Below are positions 25,316 through 33,180 of a DNA stretch of 64,000 nt, piece after piece. A model generated the notes under the pieces. It made no database searches. It was not told the DNA's origin and saw only the letters and a list, made by a program, of their open reading frames with translations. Both the position numbers and the translations under genes were made by a program. The DNA is from Gaetbulibacter_B jejuensis (GTDB lineage Bacteria > Bacteroidota > Bacteroidia > Flavobacteriales > Flavobacteriaceae), in NCBI RefSeq assembly GCF_039524015.1, contig NZ_BAAAGF010000001.1, positions 1,054,001 to 1,118,000 of the forward strand, in the 5' to 3' direction. How positions within the stretch are numbered: position 1 is the first letter of the stretch; each line of letters opens with the position of its first letter.

Positions 25316-25346
25316 AAAAACCCTCTCAATATTGAGAGGGTTTTTT
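25316..25346. terminator. Bidirectional terminator after the subtilase gene
   Basis: A 15-bp perfect inverted repeat (AAAAACCCTCTCAAT / ATTGAGAGGGTTTTT) without an unpaired loop spacer and with T-runs on both strands lies between the convergent subtilase and DUF3037 genes. Confidence 0.85.
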
Positions 25347-25360
25347 GTTTGTATCGTTAG

Positions 25361-25744
25361 CTATAATACGTGCTTTTCAAAAATTTTATTTAATTCTTCT
25401 TCTGGATTATCGGTTAAACCAGAATGTGTTTTAGAACTTTGTATTACTGTGCTTCTTGAGGCTGCTAACCAGCGAAATCTATCAGAAAGTTCAAATTGTC
25501 CAATTGCTCCAGATGAAGGTGAACCTTTACAAATTAGTTCCCAAGATTTTAAATGATTATTGATGTCTTCTATGTCAAGTTCGCAAGAAAAAGCCTTTAA
25601 CTTCTCATTGTCGACATGATATTTAACATTAAGAAATTTTTTTCGTTTAGAGTATAAAATGACTCCAACATTAAAAAACTCTTCACGTTCAACCTTTGGA
25701 ACGAGTCTAATTATGGCATATTCAAAAGTGACTTTATCTTGCAT
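25361..25744 (-). CDS. DUF3037 domain protein
   Basis: This 127-residue soluble protein matches DUF3037: the N-terminal Phe-Glu-Tyr-Ala-Ile-Ile-Arg-Leu-Val-Pro (4-13) and Glu-Phe-Phe-Asn-Val-Gly-Val-Ile-Leu-Tyr are the family signature, with Arg-Phe-Arg-Trp-Leu-Ala-Ala-Ser-Arg near residues 89-97. No function is known. Its start overlaps the end of the HipA-like kinase gene by 11 bases, so the two are translated together. The pairing suggests a substrate, inhibitor or partner of the kinase, which is inference. Confidence 0.8.
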   Translation of the reverse strand: MQDKVTFEYAIIRLVPKVEREEFFNVGVILYSKRKKFLNVKYHVDNEKLKAFSCELDIEDINNHLKSWELICKGSPSSGAIGQFELSDRFRWLAASRSTVIQSSKTHSGLTDNPEEELNKIFEKHVL

Positions 25745-26513
25745 TTTCGATTTCGTTTATTAGAGCATCAATGTTTGATAGTCTAGAAATTAAATAGCTC
25801 AAATAGGCTGTTCTTATTTGACTTGGGTTTAACGCATCAGATTCATTTAGTAGCCAATTTTCGGGTATTGTGTTAATAATGGTTTCTAACGTGTTTTTAT
25901 TTAAGGCTTCAATAATTGTTTTTGAGGCTTCATCAAGACGAGTAGCATGTTTAACTAATACATGGTCTTTTATAAGAGGAAATGTTCTTGTTAAATGACT
26001 TTCCCAAGTAGCCCAATTATGATGAAAATAGAAGCTAGCTCCATTATCAATAACCCATAATTCTTTATTCCAGTTAAGCAGATTTGTGTTTTTGGCTGTT
26101 CTGTCTATATTGCTAATAATACTATCTAATAATACAATTTTTGAAGCTGTTAAACTATCAACGTCAAACACTAAAGGGTCGTAAGTAATAGAACTACTTA
26201 AATAATGTAATCCTAGATTTAAGCCTACACTAAATTTAAGTAAGTCTTGTATCTCTTCGTCAGGTTCTGTTTTGCTAAACGAATCGTCTAAATTCATAAA
26301 AACTAATTCAGGAACTTTTAAACCAATAGCACGTGCTATTTCACCTCCAATTAATTCGGAAATTAGTGTTTTTTTTCCTTGACCAGAACCTCTGAATTTT
26401 AGTACATAGAGAAAACCGTCGCTAGCTTCAACAATAGCAGGTAAAGAACCACCTTCTCTTAAAGGTGTAATATATTTTACAACATCAACAGTTCTTATGT
26501 CTAATGTGTTCAT
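25734..26513 (-). CDS. HipA-like Ser/Thr kinase family protein
   Basis: This 259-residue protein is much shorter than HipA (about 440 residues) but keeps a kinase-like order: K39 in Val-Leu-Lys-Phe (ATP lysine), E53/E58 in the next helix, then Asn-Ile-Asp137-Arg-Thr-Ala-Lys-Asn142 as the catalytic loop and Ile-Asp156-Asn-Gly as the metal-binding Asp. The Asp-x4-Asn spacing matches HipA. The N-subdomain-1 of HipA is missing. There is no HipB-like DNA-binding antitoxin beside it; the partner is a DUF3037 gene overlapping by 11 bases. An O-methyltransferase gene lies 5 bases upstream. Confidence 0.75.
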   Translation of the reverse strand: MNTLDIRTVDVVKYITPLREGGSLPAIVEASDGFLYVLKFRGSGQGKKTLISELIGGEIARAIGLKVPELVFMNLDDSFSKTEPDEEIQDLLKFSVGLNLGLHYLSSSITYDPLVFDVDSLTASKIVLLDSIISNIDRTAKNTNLLNWNKELWVIDNGASFYFHHNWATWESHLTRTFPLIKDHVLVKHATRLDEASKTIIEALNKNTLETIINTIPENWLLNESDALNPSQIRTAYLSYLISRLSNIDALINEIENAR

Positions 26514-26518
26514 ACTAT

Positions 26519-27166
26519 TTATGATGGTAGTTTTCTACTTATTGTTAATCCGTCTCTTATTGGTAATAAAACGGTTTCTACTCTAGGGTCATTTTTTAAA
26601 AGCGCATTGTACTCTAGCAATGTTTTAGTTGATGCATCATCAGGTTTTAGTGCTTCAATAACTTTTCCGCTCCACAATACGTTGTCAGATAAAATGATGC
26701 CACCAACGTTGAGTTTGTCAATAATGGTGTGAAAATAGTTTACATAATTTGGTTTATCAGCATCTATAAAAACTAAATCAAAAGTCTTATTTAGTTTTGG
26801 GATAATTTCCAGTGCATTACCTAAATGTTGATGAATTTGATTTCCGTACTCTGATTTGTCAAAATATTTTCTTTGAAAATCTACCAGCTCTTCATTAATA
26901 TCTATAGTATCTAATTCACCATTACTTTGTATTCCTTCAGCTAAGCATAAAGCCGAATAACCAGTGTATGTGCCTATTTCAAGGATGTTTTTTGGGTTAA
27001 CCAATTTTGAAATCATGCTCAACACTCTACCTTGATAATGACCACTGAGCATACGTGGTTGTAATATTTTTTGATAGGTTTCTCTAGTAAGTTGTTGTAG
27101 TAAATCTGGTTCGTTTTCAGAATGTGCTACTACGTAATCATCTAATTGTTGAGGTAAAAAGTGCAT
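26519..27166 (-). CDS. SAM-dependent O-methyltransferase
   Basis: This 215-residue protein is of the bacterial O-methyltransferase family 3 type (catechol/caffeoyl-CoA OMT-like). Motif I is Asn-Ile-Leu-Glu-Ile-Gly-Thr-Tyr-Thr-Gly-Tyr-Ser (58-69) and the metal-binding Asp is in Phe-Ile-Asp-Ala-Asp-Lys-Pro-Asn-Tyr near residues 132-140. The family methylates catechol-like hydroxyls with Mg2+; the substrate here is unknown. It lies 80 bases downstream of the kynurenine cluster and could share its transcript, or head the kinase/DUF3037 unit. Confidence 0.85.
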   Translation of the reverse strand: MHFLPQQLDDYVVAHSENEPDLLQQLTRETYQKILQPRMLSGHYQGRVLSMISKLVNPKNILEIGTYTGYSALCLAEGIQSNGELDTIDINEELVDFQRKYFDKSEYGNQIHQHLGNALEIIPKLNKTFDLVFIDADKPNYVNYFHTIIDKLNVGGIILSDNVLWSGKVIEALKPDDASTKTLLEYNALLKNDPRVETVLLPIRDGLTISRKLPS

Positions 27167-27182
27167 CGATAATGTAATTTTA

Positions 27183-27209
27183 TGTCATGCTGAGCTTGTC
27201 TAAGCATCT
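27183..27209 (+). repeat. Intergenic palindromic repeat, solo left half-element (copy 7)
   Basis: TGTCAT, then an imperfect inverted repeat (ATGCT...AGCAT), then ATCT. It sits between the O-methyltransferase and ACMS decarboxylase genes. Confidence 0.7.
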
Positions 27210-27246
27210 TTTGGATGTTTATATTTTTTAATTCTAAATAGAAGAG

Positions 27247-28329
27247 TTATCCTAAAATTCTATTAACCAATTTTTTCTTAGCATCTTCATCATCACCACA
27301 TAACCATTGTATAACGTTATCTTCCCACATCGCATCACGTTCTTCTTCTGTAATTATATTTCGTTCTATAGCTAAATCCAAAATTTTACCAGGATAAGAA
27401 GACTGTTTAGCGCTTTCCATTTCTCCTAAAGGATAAGGGTCGTCTAATCCCATTAAAACCTGTTTAGAAGTTTGGTTTTTTATAAGTAATGATAAACTTC
27501 CTGTATCATGAACTAAGGTGTCAAAAAAGATGTTTTTGTGTCCAACTGCTTTTCTTGGGTGGTGTTTACCTTCAAATAAATCTGGTCGTCCATCAAATCC
27601 TTGTATACGTCTTCCTAAGTTTATCTGTGCCAACTGCCCACCATGAGCAAAACAAGTTCGCATGTTTGGATACTTGTCTTGATAACCGTTTAAGGTTAAA
27701 AAGTGATACGCATCTGCACATTGTGCTAACATCCAAATAAGATGAAATCGCCACGACGTGTTTTCTAATTTGATAAATTTTTCACCATCATAAGGATGAA
27801 TTTCAACAGCTAAATTATACTTGTTCGCTAATTCAAAAATAGGCTCGTTTTCTTCATCAAAAATACAACGCCAAGTCCCAATTGTATCCATGTAATGTGT
27901 TGGTAAACAAAGTAAACGCATGCCTAATTCTTCCACACAACGTTCAATTTCCCAACAAGCACCACGTACAAATCCAGGATGCACTACAAAGCCACAAGTA
28001 AACTTGCTTGGGTTGTCATGTTGAATTTTAGCATTGAAATCATTTTGAAAACGTAAGGCTTGCTTCATTTCTTCAACACGTAATCCGTTTCCGTAGAGTT
28101 GAGAAAGGTTTAAAACGACTGCATGGTCTATTTTAAAACGCTCCATCCACGCTAATTTTTCATTGAGGAAGAAACTAGAATCAGTTACTGGTCGACTCCA
28201 ATCTTTTTGAAGCATGAATTTTCGGTCTTTATCCACCCAAAAAATACCTTTGTCTTTCATGAACTTAGGGATTTCTTCAGGATAAGGAAGTAAGTGTGAG
28301 TGACCGTTTATACGAAGTTTACGTTTCAT
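27247..28329 (-). CDS. 2-amino-3-carboxymuconate-6-semialdehyde decarboxylase (ACMSD-like amidohydrolase)
   Basis: This 360-residue amidohydrolase-2 family protein has the metal motif Gly-His10-Ser-His12, a later Ala-His-Gly-Gly and a C-terminal Gly-Leu-Asp-Asp-Pro-Tyr-Pro motif holding the catalytic Asp. The neighbouring 3-hydroxyanthranilate dioxygenase gene, 3 bases upstream, makes its expected substrate, so ACMS decarboxylation to 2-aminomuconate semialdehyde is the most likely role. This steers the pathway to catabolism and away from quinolinate. It is somewhat longer than the Pseudomonas enzyme (about 330 residues). Confidence 0.85.
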   Translation of the reverse strand: MKRKLRINGHSHLLPYPEEIPKFMKDKGIFWVDKDRKFMLQKDWSRPVTDSSFFLNEKLAWMERFKIDHAVVLNLSQLYGNGLRVEEMKQALRFQNDFNAKIQHDNPSKFTCGFVVHPGFVRGACWEIERCVEELGMRLLCLPTHYMDTIGTWRCIFDEENEPIFELANKYNLAVEIHPYDGEKFIKLENTSWRFHLIWMLAQCADAYHFLTLNGYQDKYPNMRTCFAHGGQLAQINLGRRIQGFDGRPDLFEGKHHPRKAVGHKNIFFDTLVHDTGSLSLLIKNQTSKQVLMGLDDPYPLGEMESAKQSSYPGKILDLAIERNIITEEERDAMWEDNVIQWLCGDDEDAKKKLVNRILG

Positions 28330-28332
28330 AAG

Positions 28333-28869
28333 TTATTCTTCTATCTGAACTTTTTTTGGTGGCTGCATTACATGTCCACAGTTAGGACAACTGCGTTTGC
28401 CAGAATCACCATAATATTTATCAAAAATTTTAGGCATATCAGTTTCAATATTGTCTAGAGTAAAATCTTCTTCATACAGTTTTGTTGTACAGTTTTCACA
28501 AAACCACAGCAAAGCATCTTGTACACCTTCTTCTCGAGGGTATTCTATAACCAATCCAACTGTGTTAGCGCCACGTTGAGGTGAGTGTGGTACTTTAGGT
28601 GGTAATAAAAACATTTCTCCTTCACGTATATGAATATCTTTAGGCTCGCCTTCATCAATAACTTTTAAGGTAATATCACCTTCAACTTGATAGAAAAACT
28701 CAGGAGTTTCATTATAATGATAATCCTTTCTACTGTTTGGTCCACCAACAACCATAACAATAAAATCACCATCTTTCCAAACTACTTTATTGCCAACAGG
28801 AGGTTTTAATAAGTGACGGTTTTCTTCAATCCATTCTTTAAAATTTATGGGAGGATATAATTTACTCAT
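28333..28869 (-). CDS. 3-hydroxyanthranilate 3,4-dioxygenase
   Basis: This 178-residue cupin dioxygenase opens the ring of 3-hydroxyanthranilate. Iron ligands H51, E57 and H95 are at the same residue numbers as in the Cupriavidus enzyme. A second, structural iron site of rubredoxin type is formed by C124, C127, C161 and C164 (two Cys-x2-Cys pairs). The length is typical. It is 3 bases before the ACMS decarboxylase gene and 24 bases after the SDR gene in the kynurenine cluster. Confidence 0.95.
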   Translation of the reverse strand: MSKLYPPINFKEWIEENRHLLKPPVGNKVVWKDGDFIVMVVGGPNSRKDYHYNETPEFFYQVEGDITLKVIDEGEPKDIHIREGEMFLLPPKVPHSPQRGANTVGLVIEYPREEGVQDALLWFCENCTTKLYEEDFTLDNIETDMPKIFDKYYGDSGKRSCPNCGHVMQPPKKVQIEE

Positions 28870-28893
28870 GACGTTTGATTTTATGTTATAAAG

Positions 28894-29676
28894 TTACAAA
28901 GATTTTGTTCGTCCACCATCAACAGGAAGGTTAATTCCGTTAATGTAACTGGCACATTCACTAGCTAAAAAAGTGATGGCTGCAGCTAGTTCTTCAGGTT
29001 TTGCAAAACGCTTTGCTGGTACAGCGCTTTTCATTGCGTTAGCAGCATCTTCTTCTGTTTTACCAGTTTTAGCACTTTTGTTTTTAATAATTTCGGTTAA
29101 GCGTTCTGTTCCAGTTGCGCCAGGTAGCACATTGTTTACGGTAATACCAAATTGTCCAAGCTCATTTGCTAAAGTTTTACTCCAATTAGCTACAGCACCA
29201 CGAATGGTATTGCTCACTCCAAGTCCGTCTAATGGCTGTTTTACAGATGTTGAAATCACATTGATAATACGTCCAAATTCTTCAGCTTTCATAAACGGAA
29301 CAACCGCTTGTGCTAAAACGTGATTGCATTTTAAATGCTGCGTAAAGGCATTTTCAAATTCTTCTAATTTAGCATCAAAAACTGGTCCACCAGCTGGTCC
29401 ACCAGTATTATTTACTAACACATGAAATCCGTGATTGTTTTTGATGTAGTTCTCTACTTTTTCTCTTAATTCCATCGGATTAGAAAAGTCGGCAACGATA
29501 TAATCGTGATTTCTATGTTGAGGTAATTCGGCTAAAACTGCCTTTAATTTATCTTCATTTCTAGCAACGAGTGTAATATTAGCACCTTCTTCAGCTAAAG
29601 CTAAAGCAGTTGCTTTACCTATTCCTGCTGTGCTACCACAAACTAGAGCGTATTTGTTGTTTAGTTTTAAGTCCAT
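28894..29676 (-). CDS. SDR-family protein of the kynurenine cluster, atypical active site
   Basis: This 260-residue short-chain dehydrogenase-like protein has the cofactor motif Gly14-Ser-Thr-Ala-Gly-Ile-Gly20, Asn-Asn-Thr-Gly-Gly (89-93) and Val-Asp-Gly-Gly near the C-terminus. At the position of the usual Tyr-x3-Lys pair it reads Ser155-Asn-Thr-Ile-Arg159, so both catalytic residues are absent; a Ser at 142 is kept. A subgroup of BKR-like SDRs shares this loss. Its step in kynurenine breakdown is not known to me. The repeat at 29683-29751 lies just upstream. Confidence 0.8.
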   Translation of the reverse strand: MDLKLNNKYALVCGSTAGIGKATALALAEEGANITLVARNEDKLKAVLAELPQHRNHDYIVADFSNPMELREKVENYIKNNHGFHVLVNNTGGPAGGPVFDAKLEEFENAFTQHLKCNHVLAQAVVPFMKAEEFGRIINVISTSVKQPLDGLGVSNTIRGAVANWSKTLANELGQFGITVNNVLPGATGTERLTEIIKNKSAKTGKTEEDAANAMKSAVPAKRFAKPEELAAAITFLASECASYINGINLPVDGGRTKSL

Positions 29677-29682
29677 AATAAC

Positions 29683-29751
29683 TTCCTGCGTAGGCAGGAA
29701 TCTTTTTAGTTTATATTGTTAAATGAGATTCCTGCTTTCGCAGGAATGACA
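29683..29751 (+). repeat. Intergenic bipartite palindromic repeat (copy 5)
   Basis: Two hairpins: TTCCTGC...GCAGGAA followed by TCT at 29683-29703, then a 23-base AT-rich spacer, then GATTCCTGC...GCAGGAATGACA at 29727-29751. The left TGTCAT end is missing. It fills the SDR-aldehyde dehydrogenase junction and abuts the stop codon of the latter. Confidence 0.85.
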
Positions 29752-31191
29752 TTAATACTTTATACATACATTTTTAGGCTCAGTAAAAAAGCGTAAAGCT
29801 TCAAAACCACCTTCGCGACCAACACCACTTGCTTTTACACCTCCAAAAGGAGTTCGTAAATCGCGCATCATCCAAGTGTTTACCCAAACAATACCTGCTT
29901 GTAGTTGGTTACTCATTCGCATCGTGCGTTTTAGATTGTTAGTCCAAAGTGTTGCTGATAATCCGTATTTTACTTTGTTAGCCATCTCTAAAACGTCGTC
30001 TTCAGTTTTAAATGGCATAATGGTAACTACTGGACCAAAAATTTCTTCTTGGTTTACGCGACAATCGTCTGTTTTTACTTCGATAACTGTTGGTTGTAAA
30101 TAGTAACCATTTTCGTAACCTTCAACAGAAACTTCGTTTCCACCAAATAAAACAGTTGCACCTTCTTCTTTAGCAATTTCGATGTAGCTTTTCACCTTTT
30201 CAAGATGCGGTTTTGAAACTAAAGCGCCAATATTTGTGTCTTTTTCAGAAGGATGACCAACTTTCAAATCTTTTACTTTGTTTACAAAGTCAGTTTTGAA
30301 TTTGTTATAAATAGTTTCTTCTACAAAAATTCGGCTTCCACATAAACAAATCTGACCTTGATTAGCAAACGATGAACGTAGGGTTGTGTTCAACATGTCG
30401 TCATAATCACAATCGGCAAAAATGATATTTGGGTTTTTTCCGCCTAATTCTAACGACAGTTTTTTAAACATTGGTGCAGCAACTTTGGCAATATGTGCAC
30501 CAGTTGCAGTTCCACCAGTAAAGCTAATGGCTTTGATATTTGGGTGCTCTACAATAGCTTGACCAGTCGTAGTGCCTAAACCGTGAACAATATTTAAAAC
30601 GCCTTTAGGTAAACCAGCTTCGTTACAAATTTCGCCTAATAAATAAGCTGTCATTGGTGTGACTTCGCTTGGTTTGGCAACAACGCAATTACCTGCTGCG
30701 ATTGCTGGTGCGATTTTCCAAGTGAACAGATACAAAGGTAAGTTCCACGGACTTATACAACCAACAACACCAATAGGTTGGCGTAGTGTATAATTCACCG
30801 CGTTTTGACCAACGCTTTCGTGACTTTCGCTTGCAAATTGTGTAATGGCATTTCCAAAAAATCTGAAATTACTTGCTGCTCTAGGTATATCGACCATTTT
30901 GGCGAGACTTACTGGTTTTCCGTTGTCCTTACTTTCGGCTTCAGCAAAACGGTCTAAATTGGCTTCTAATAATTCTGAAATTTTAATGAGGATTCTGCTA
31001 CGCTCTTCTAATGTAGTTTGACTCCAACTAGGGAAAGCAGATCTTGCACTTTGATAAGCTTGTTCTACGTCTTCTTTTGATGAGTTTGGAATTTGCCCAT
31101 AGACTTCACCATTCGAAGGGTTGTAGTTGTCAATCCAACTCTTAGATGATGGGTTTTCAAATTGACCGTTAATGTAATTTTGTATGTTCAT
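29752..31191 (-). CDS. Aldehyde dehydrogenase, probable 2-aminomuconic 6-semialdehyde dehydrogenase
   Basis: This 479-residue NAD-dependent aldehyde dehydrogenase has the general base E248 (Leu-Glu-Leu-Gly-Gly-Lys), the nucleophile C282 (Gly-Gln-Ile-Cys) and the substrate-pocket Pro-Trp-Asn motif near 148. The length is typical. Its place between the ACMSD/HAAO genes and a RidA-type deaminase gene supports oxidation of 2-aminomuconate semialdehyde to 2-aminomuconate. Substrate specificity cannot be read from the sequence alone. Confidence 0.88.
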   Translation of the reverse strand: MNIQNYINGQFENPSSKSWIDNYNPSNGEVYGQIPNSSKEDVEQAYQSARSAFPSWSQTTLEERSRILIKISELLEANLDRFAEAESKDNGKPVSLAKMVDIPRAASNFRFFGNAITQFASESHESVGQNAVNYTLRQPIGVVGCISPWNLPLYLFTWKIAPAIAAGNCVVAKPSEVTPMTAYLLGEICNEAGLPKGVLNIVHGLGTTTGQAIVEHPNIKAISFTGGTATGAHIAKVAAPMFKKLSLELGGKNPNIIFADCDYDDMLNTTLRSSFANQGQICLCGSRIFVEETIYNKFKTDFVNKVKDLKVGHPSEKDTNIGALVSKPHLEKVKSYIEIAKEEGATVLFGGNEVSVEGYENGYYLQPTVIEVKTDDCRVNQEEIFGPVVTIMPFKTEDDVLEMANKVKYGLSATLWTNNLKRTMRMSNQLQAGIVWVNTWMMRDLRTPFGGVKASGVGREGGFEALRFFTEPKNVCIKY

Positions 31192-31201
31192 TCTTCTGAT
31201 T

Positions 31202-31264
31202 TGTCATTTCGAACGAATGTGAGAAATCACATGATGAGATGTCTCGACTGCGCTCGACATGACA
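31202..31264 (+). repeat. Intergenic bipartite palindromic repeat (copy 6)
   Basis: A complete 63-base element with TGTCAT and ATGACA ends. The left hairpin is ATTTC...GAAAT and the right hairpin has an imperfect ATGTC/GACAT stem with TCGA repeats. It fills the aldehyde dehydrogenase-RidA junction. Confidence 0.85.
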
Positions 31265-31270
31265 TTTTTT

Positions 31271-31678
31271 TTATTGCTTCTTATACGCCATCACCTTAAT
31301 CTCAACCAACAAATCAGGATGCGGTAATTGGTGTACAGCAACTGTTGTTCTGGTTGGTCCAGTTTCTTTTTCAAAAAACTCAGCGTATGCTTTGTTATAA
31401 CCTGCAAAATCGTTCATATTTACTAAAAAGGTAGTCACATCAACTACATCTTTAAGGCTGGCACCAACGGTTTGTAAATTTTTATCGATATTTTTTAAAA
31501 CTTCTCTGGTTTGAACTTCGACATCTAATTTTTTGGTGTTCATTTCGTCAATAAGTTCTACGCCAGCAATAGTATTATCAGCGCGTCTTGAACTAGTTCC
31601 TGAAACGAAAATAAAATCGCCTACTACTTTTACATGTGGATAAGCGCCTCTTGGTGTTACGTTTGTTCCTTCGTTCAT
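31271..31678 (-). CDS. RidA-family deaminase, probable 2-aminomuconate deaminase
   Basis: The protein is 135 residues from the ATG at 31678. A start at 31699 is open, but that ATG lies inside the palindromic repeat at 31694-31720, so the inner start is preferred. RidA features include Val-Ser-Gly-Thr-Ser near the N-terminal third and the C-terminal Thr-Arg-Thr-Thr-Val-Ala-Val-His-Gln-Leu-Pro, with the carboxylate-binding Arg. In kynurenine and 2-nitrobenzoate degradation a RidA homologue deaminates 2-aminomuconate; the context supports the same role here. Confidence 0.85.
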   Translation of the reverse strand: MNEGTNVTPRGAYPHVKVVGDFIFVSGTSSRRADNTIAGVELIDEMNTKKLDVEVQTREVLKNIDKNLQTVGASLKDVVDVTTFLVNMNDFAGYNKAYAEFFEKETGPTRTTVAVHQLPHPDLLVEIKVMAYKKQ

Positions 31679-31693
31679 AATGTGTTTATCTTT

Positions 31694-31773
31694 TGTCATT
31701 CTGAACTTGATTCAGAATCTATTCATGTTCTTTTGTGGTTAAAATGGATTCCGCATCGTAGTGCGGAATGACA
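31694..31773 (+). repeat. Intergenic bipartite palindromic repeat (copies 2 and 3)
   Basis: The left half 31694-31720 is identical over 27 bases to the one at 8542-8568. After a short spacer a right half (31746-31773) has an ATTCCGCA/TGCGGAAT stem and ends ATGACA. The whole has TGTCATTC/GAATGACA termini. It lies between the RidA and KMO genes. Confidence 0.9.
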
Positions 31774-31775
31774 AC

Positions 31776-33173
31776 CTACTTCAATCCAGCAATTCTATCG
31801 TCTTCTAGAATGTTTTCGGTTTCGGTTTTGACCTTTTCTAAGTTCAATTTTAAATCGTCTTGAATATTCAATTTGCCATCTGCTAGCATATTGAGTATCG
31901 CTTTGTCTTGTGCGCGACCTCTTAACATGGCTTCTCTATAACCAATGTCTTCGTTAAAAGTTACTAGAGAATACTTTGAAGAATAGTCATTAGGAAAATG
32001 CTTTTCTAAAGCCATTTCTAAAGTGCGTTTTTCTCTAAAGTTTGCATGATTAACATGACCTTTCATTTCGTGGAAATTATCGATAGCTAAGTCAGCAATG
32101 GCATCAGTGTCTTTTTTGCGAGATTTTTCATAAATCTTGAAAATGGTTTCCCAATCGTCATGACCTTCATCTAGGACTTTATCAAATTCTACAACATCTT
32201 CAAAGGAAGCATTCATACCTTGACCATAAAACGGAACAATAGCATGTGCAGCATCTCCCATTAAAAGCGTATTGCCTTTGTAATGCCAAGGCGAACATTT
32301 TACTGTGCCGAGAGGTGCTGTTGGGTTTTCAAAGAAATCGTCAACAAGATTAGGCATGAGCTCTAGAGCGTCTTTAAAATATTTTCCGAAGAACTCTAGA
32401 ACACGTTCTTTTGAGGTTAGATTGTTGAAATTGTATTCGCCTTCATCATAGCTTAAAAATAGAGTTACCGTAAAACTACCATCAAGATTTGGTAATGCTA
32501 TAAGCATAAAAGATTCGCGTCCCCAAATATGCAACGCATTTTTATAGGTTTTATAGCTTCCGTTTTCACCAGGAAGAATACTTAATTCTTTATAACCATG
32601 TGTTAACCAATCTTGCGAAAAACTAAATAGAAACTTTTTTCCCAAATAATAGCTTTTTCGCATTGCAGAACCTGCTCCATCAGTAGCAATAATTACATCT
32701 GCGTCTTCAACAAATTCAGTGTTGTTTGTGTAATCTTTAAATAGAGCTGTCGTTTTTTCGAAATCTACCGATTTACATTTTCTGTTGAAGTAGATGGAAA
32801 CATTTTTATGTTTTTCAGCTTCGTCAAGTAAAAGTGCATTGAGTTCACCTCTTGAAATAGAATTTATAAACTCATGTTCACGACCACTATAAGGAGCTAA
32901 AACAGTATTGCCTTCTATGTCATGAAGCATACGACCATTCATGGGAATACAAAGATCTTTTACTTTGTCTTCAATACCAACTAGTTTCATGGCTTTGTTG
33001 CCACGATCAGAAAAAGCTAGGTTTATGGAACGACCTGCAGAAATATCTACTTTACGTAAATCAGGACGCATTTCCATAACAGTGACGTTAAAACCTCGTT
33101 GTCCTAAGCGTAATGCTAATAGTGAACCGCAAAGTCCTGCGCCAATAATGAGTATGTTTTGTTGTTTAGTCAT
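31776..33173 (-). CDS. kmo: Kynurenine 3-monooxygenase
   Basis: This 465-residue FAD monooxygenase hydroxylates L-kynurenine to 3-hydroxykynurenine with NADPH. The FAD motifs are Gly11-Ala-Gly13-Leu-Cys-Gly16, Thr-Asp-Gly-Ala-Gly-Ser near residue 165 and Gly-Asp-Ala-Ala-His-Ala-Ile-Val-Pro-Phe-Tyr-Gly-Gln-Gly-Met-Asn near 307-322. The last motif is characteristic of KMO. The length is typical. It lies between the RidA and kynureninase genes, with palindromic repeats in both flanking gaps. Confidence 0.95.
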   Translation of the reverse strand: MTKQQNILIIGAGLCGSLLALRLGQRGFNVTVMEMRPDLRKVDISAGRSINLAFSDRGNKAMKLVGIEDKVKDLCIPMNGRMLHDIEGNTVLAPYSGREHEFINSISRGELNALLLDEAEKHKNVSIYFNRKCKSVDFEKTTALFKDYTNNTEFVEDADVIIATDGAGSAMRKSYYLGKKFLFSFSQDWLTHGYKELSILPGENGSYKTYKNALHIWGRESFMLIALPNLDGSFTVTLFLSYDEGEYNFNNLTSKERVLEFFGKYFKDALELMPNLVDDFFENPTAPLGTVKCSPWHYKGNTLLMGDAAHAIVPFYGQGMNASFEDVVEFDKVLDEGHDDWETIFKIYEKSRKKDTDAIADLAIDNFHEMKGHVNHANFREKRTLEMALEKHFPNDYSSKYSLVTFNEDIGYREAMLRGRAQDKAILNMLADGKLNIQDDLKLNLEKVKTETENILEDDRIAGLK

Positions 33174-33180
33174 GTTTAAT

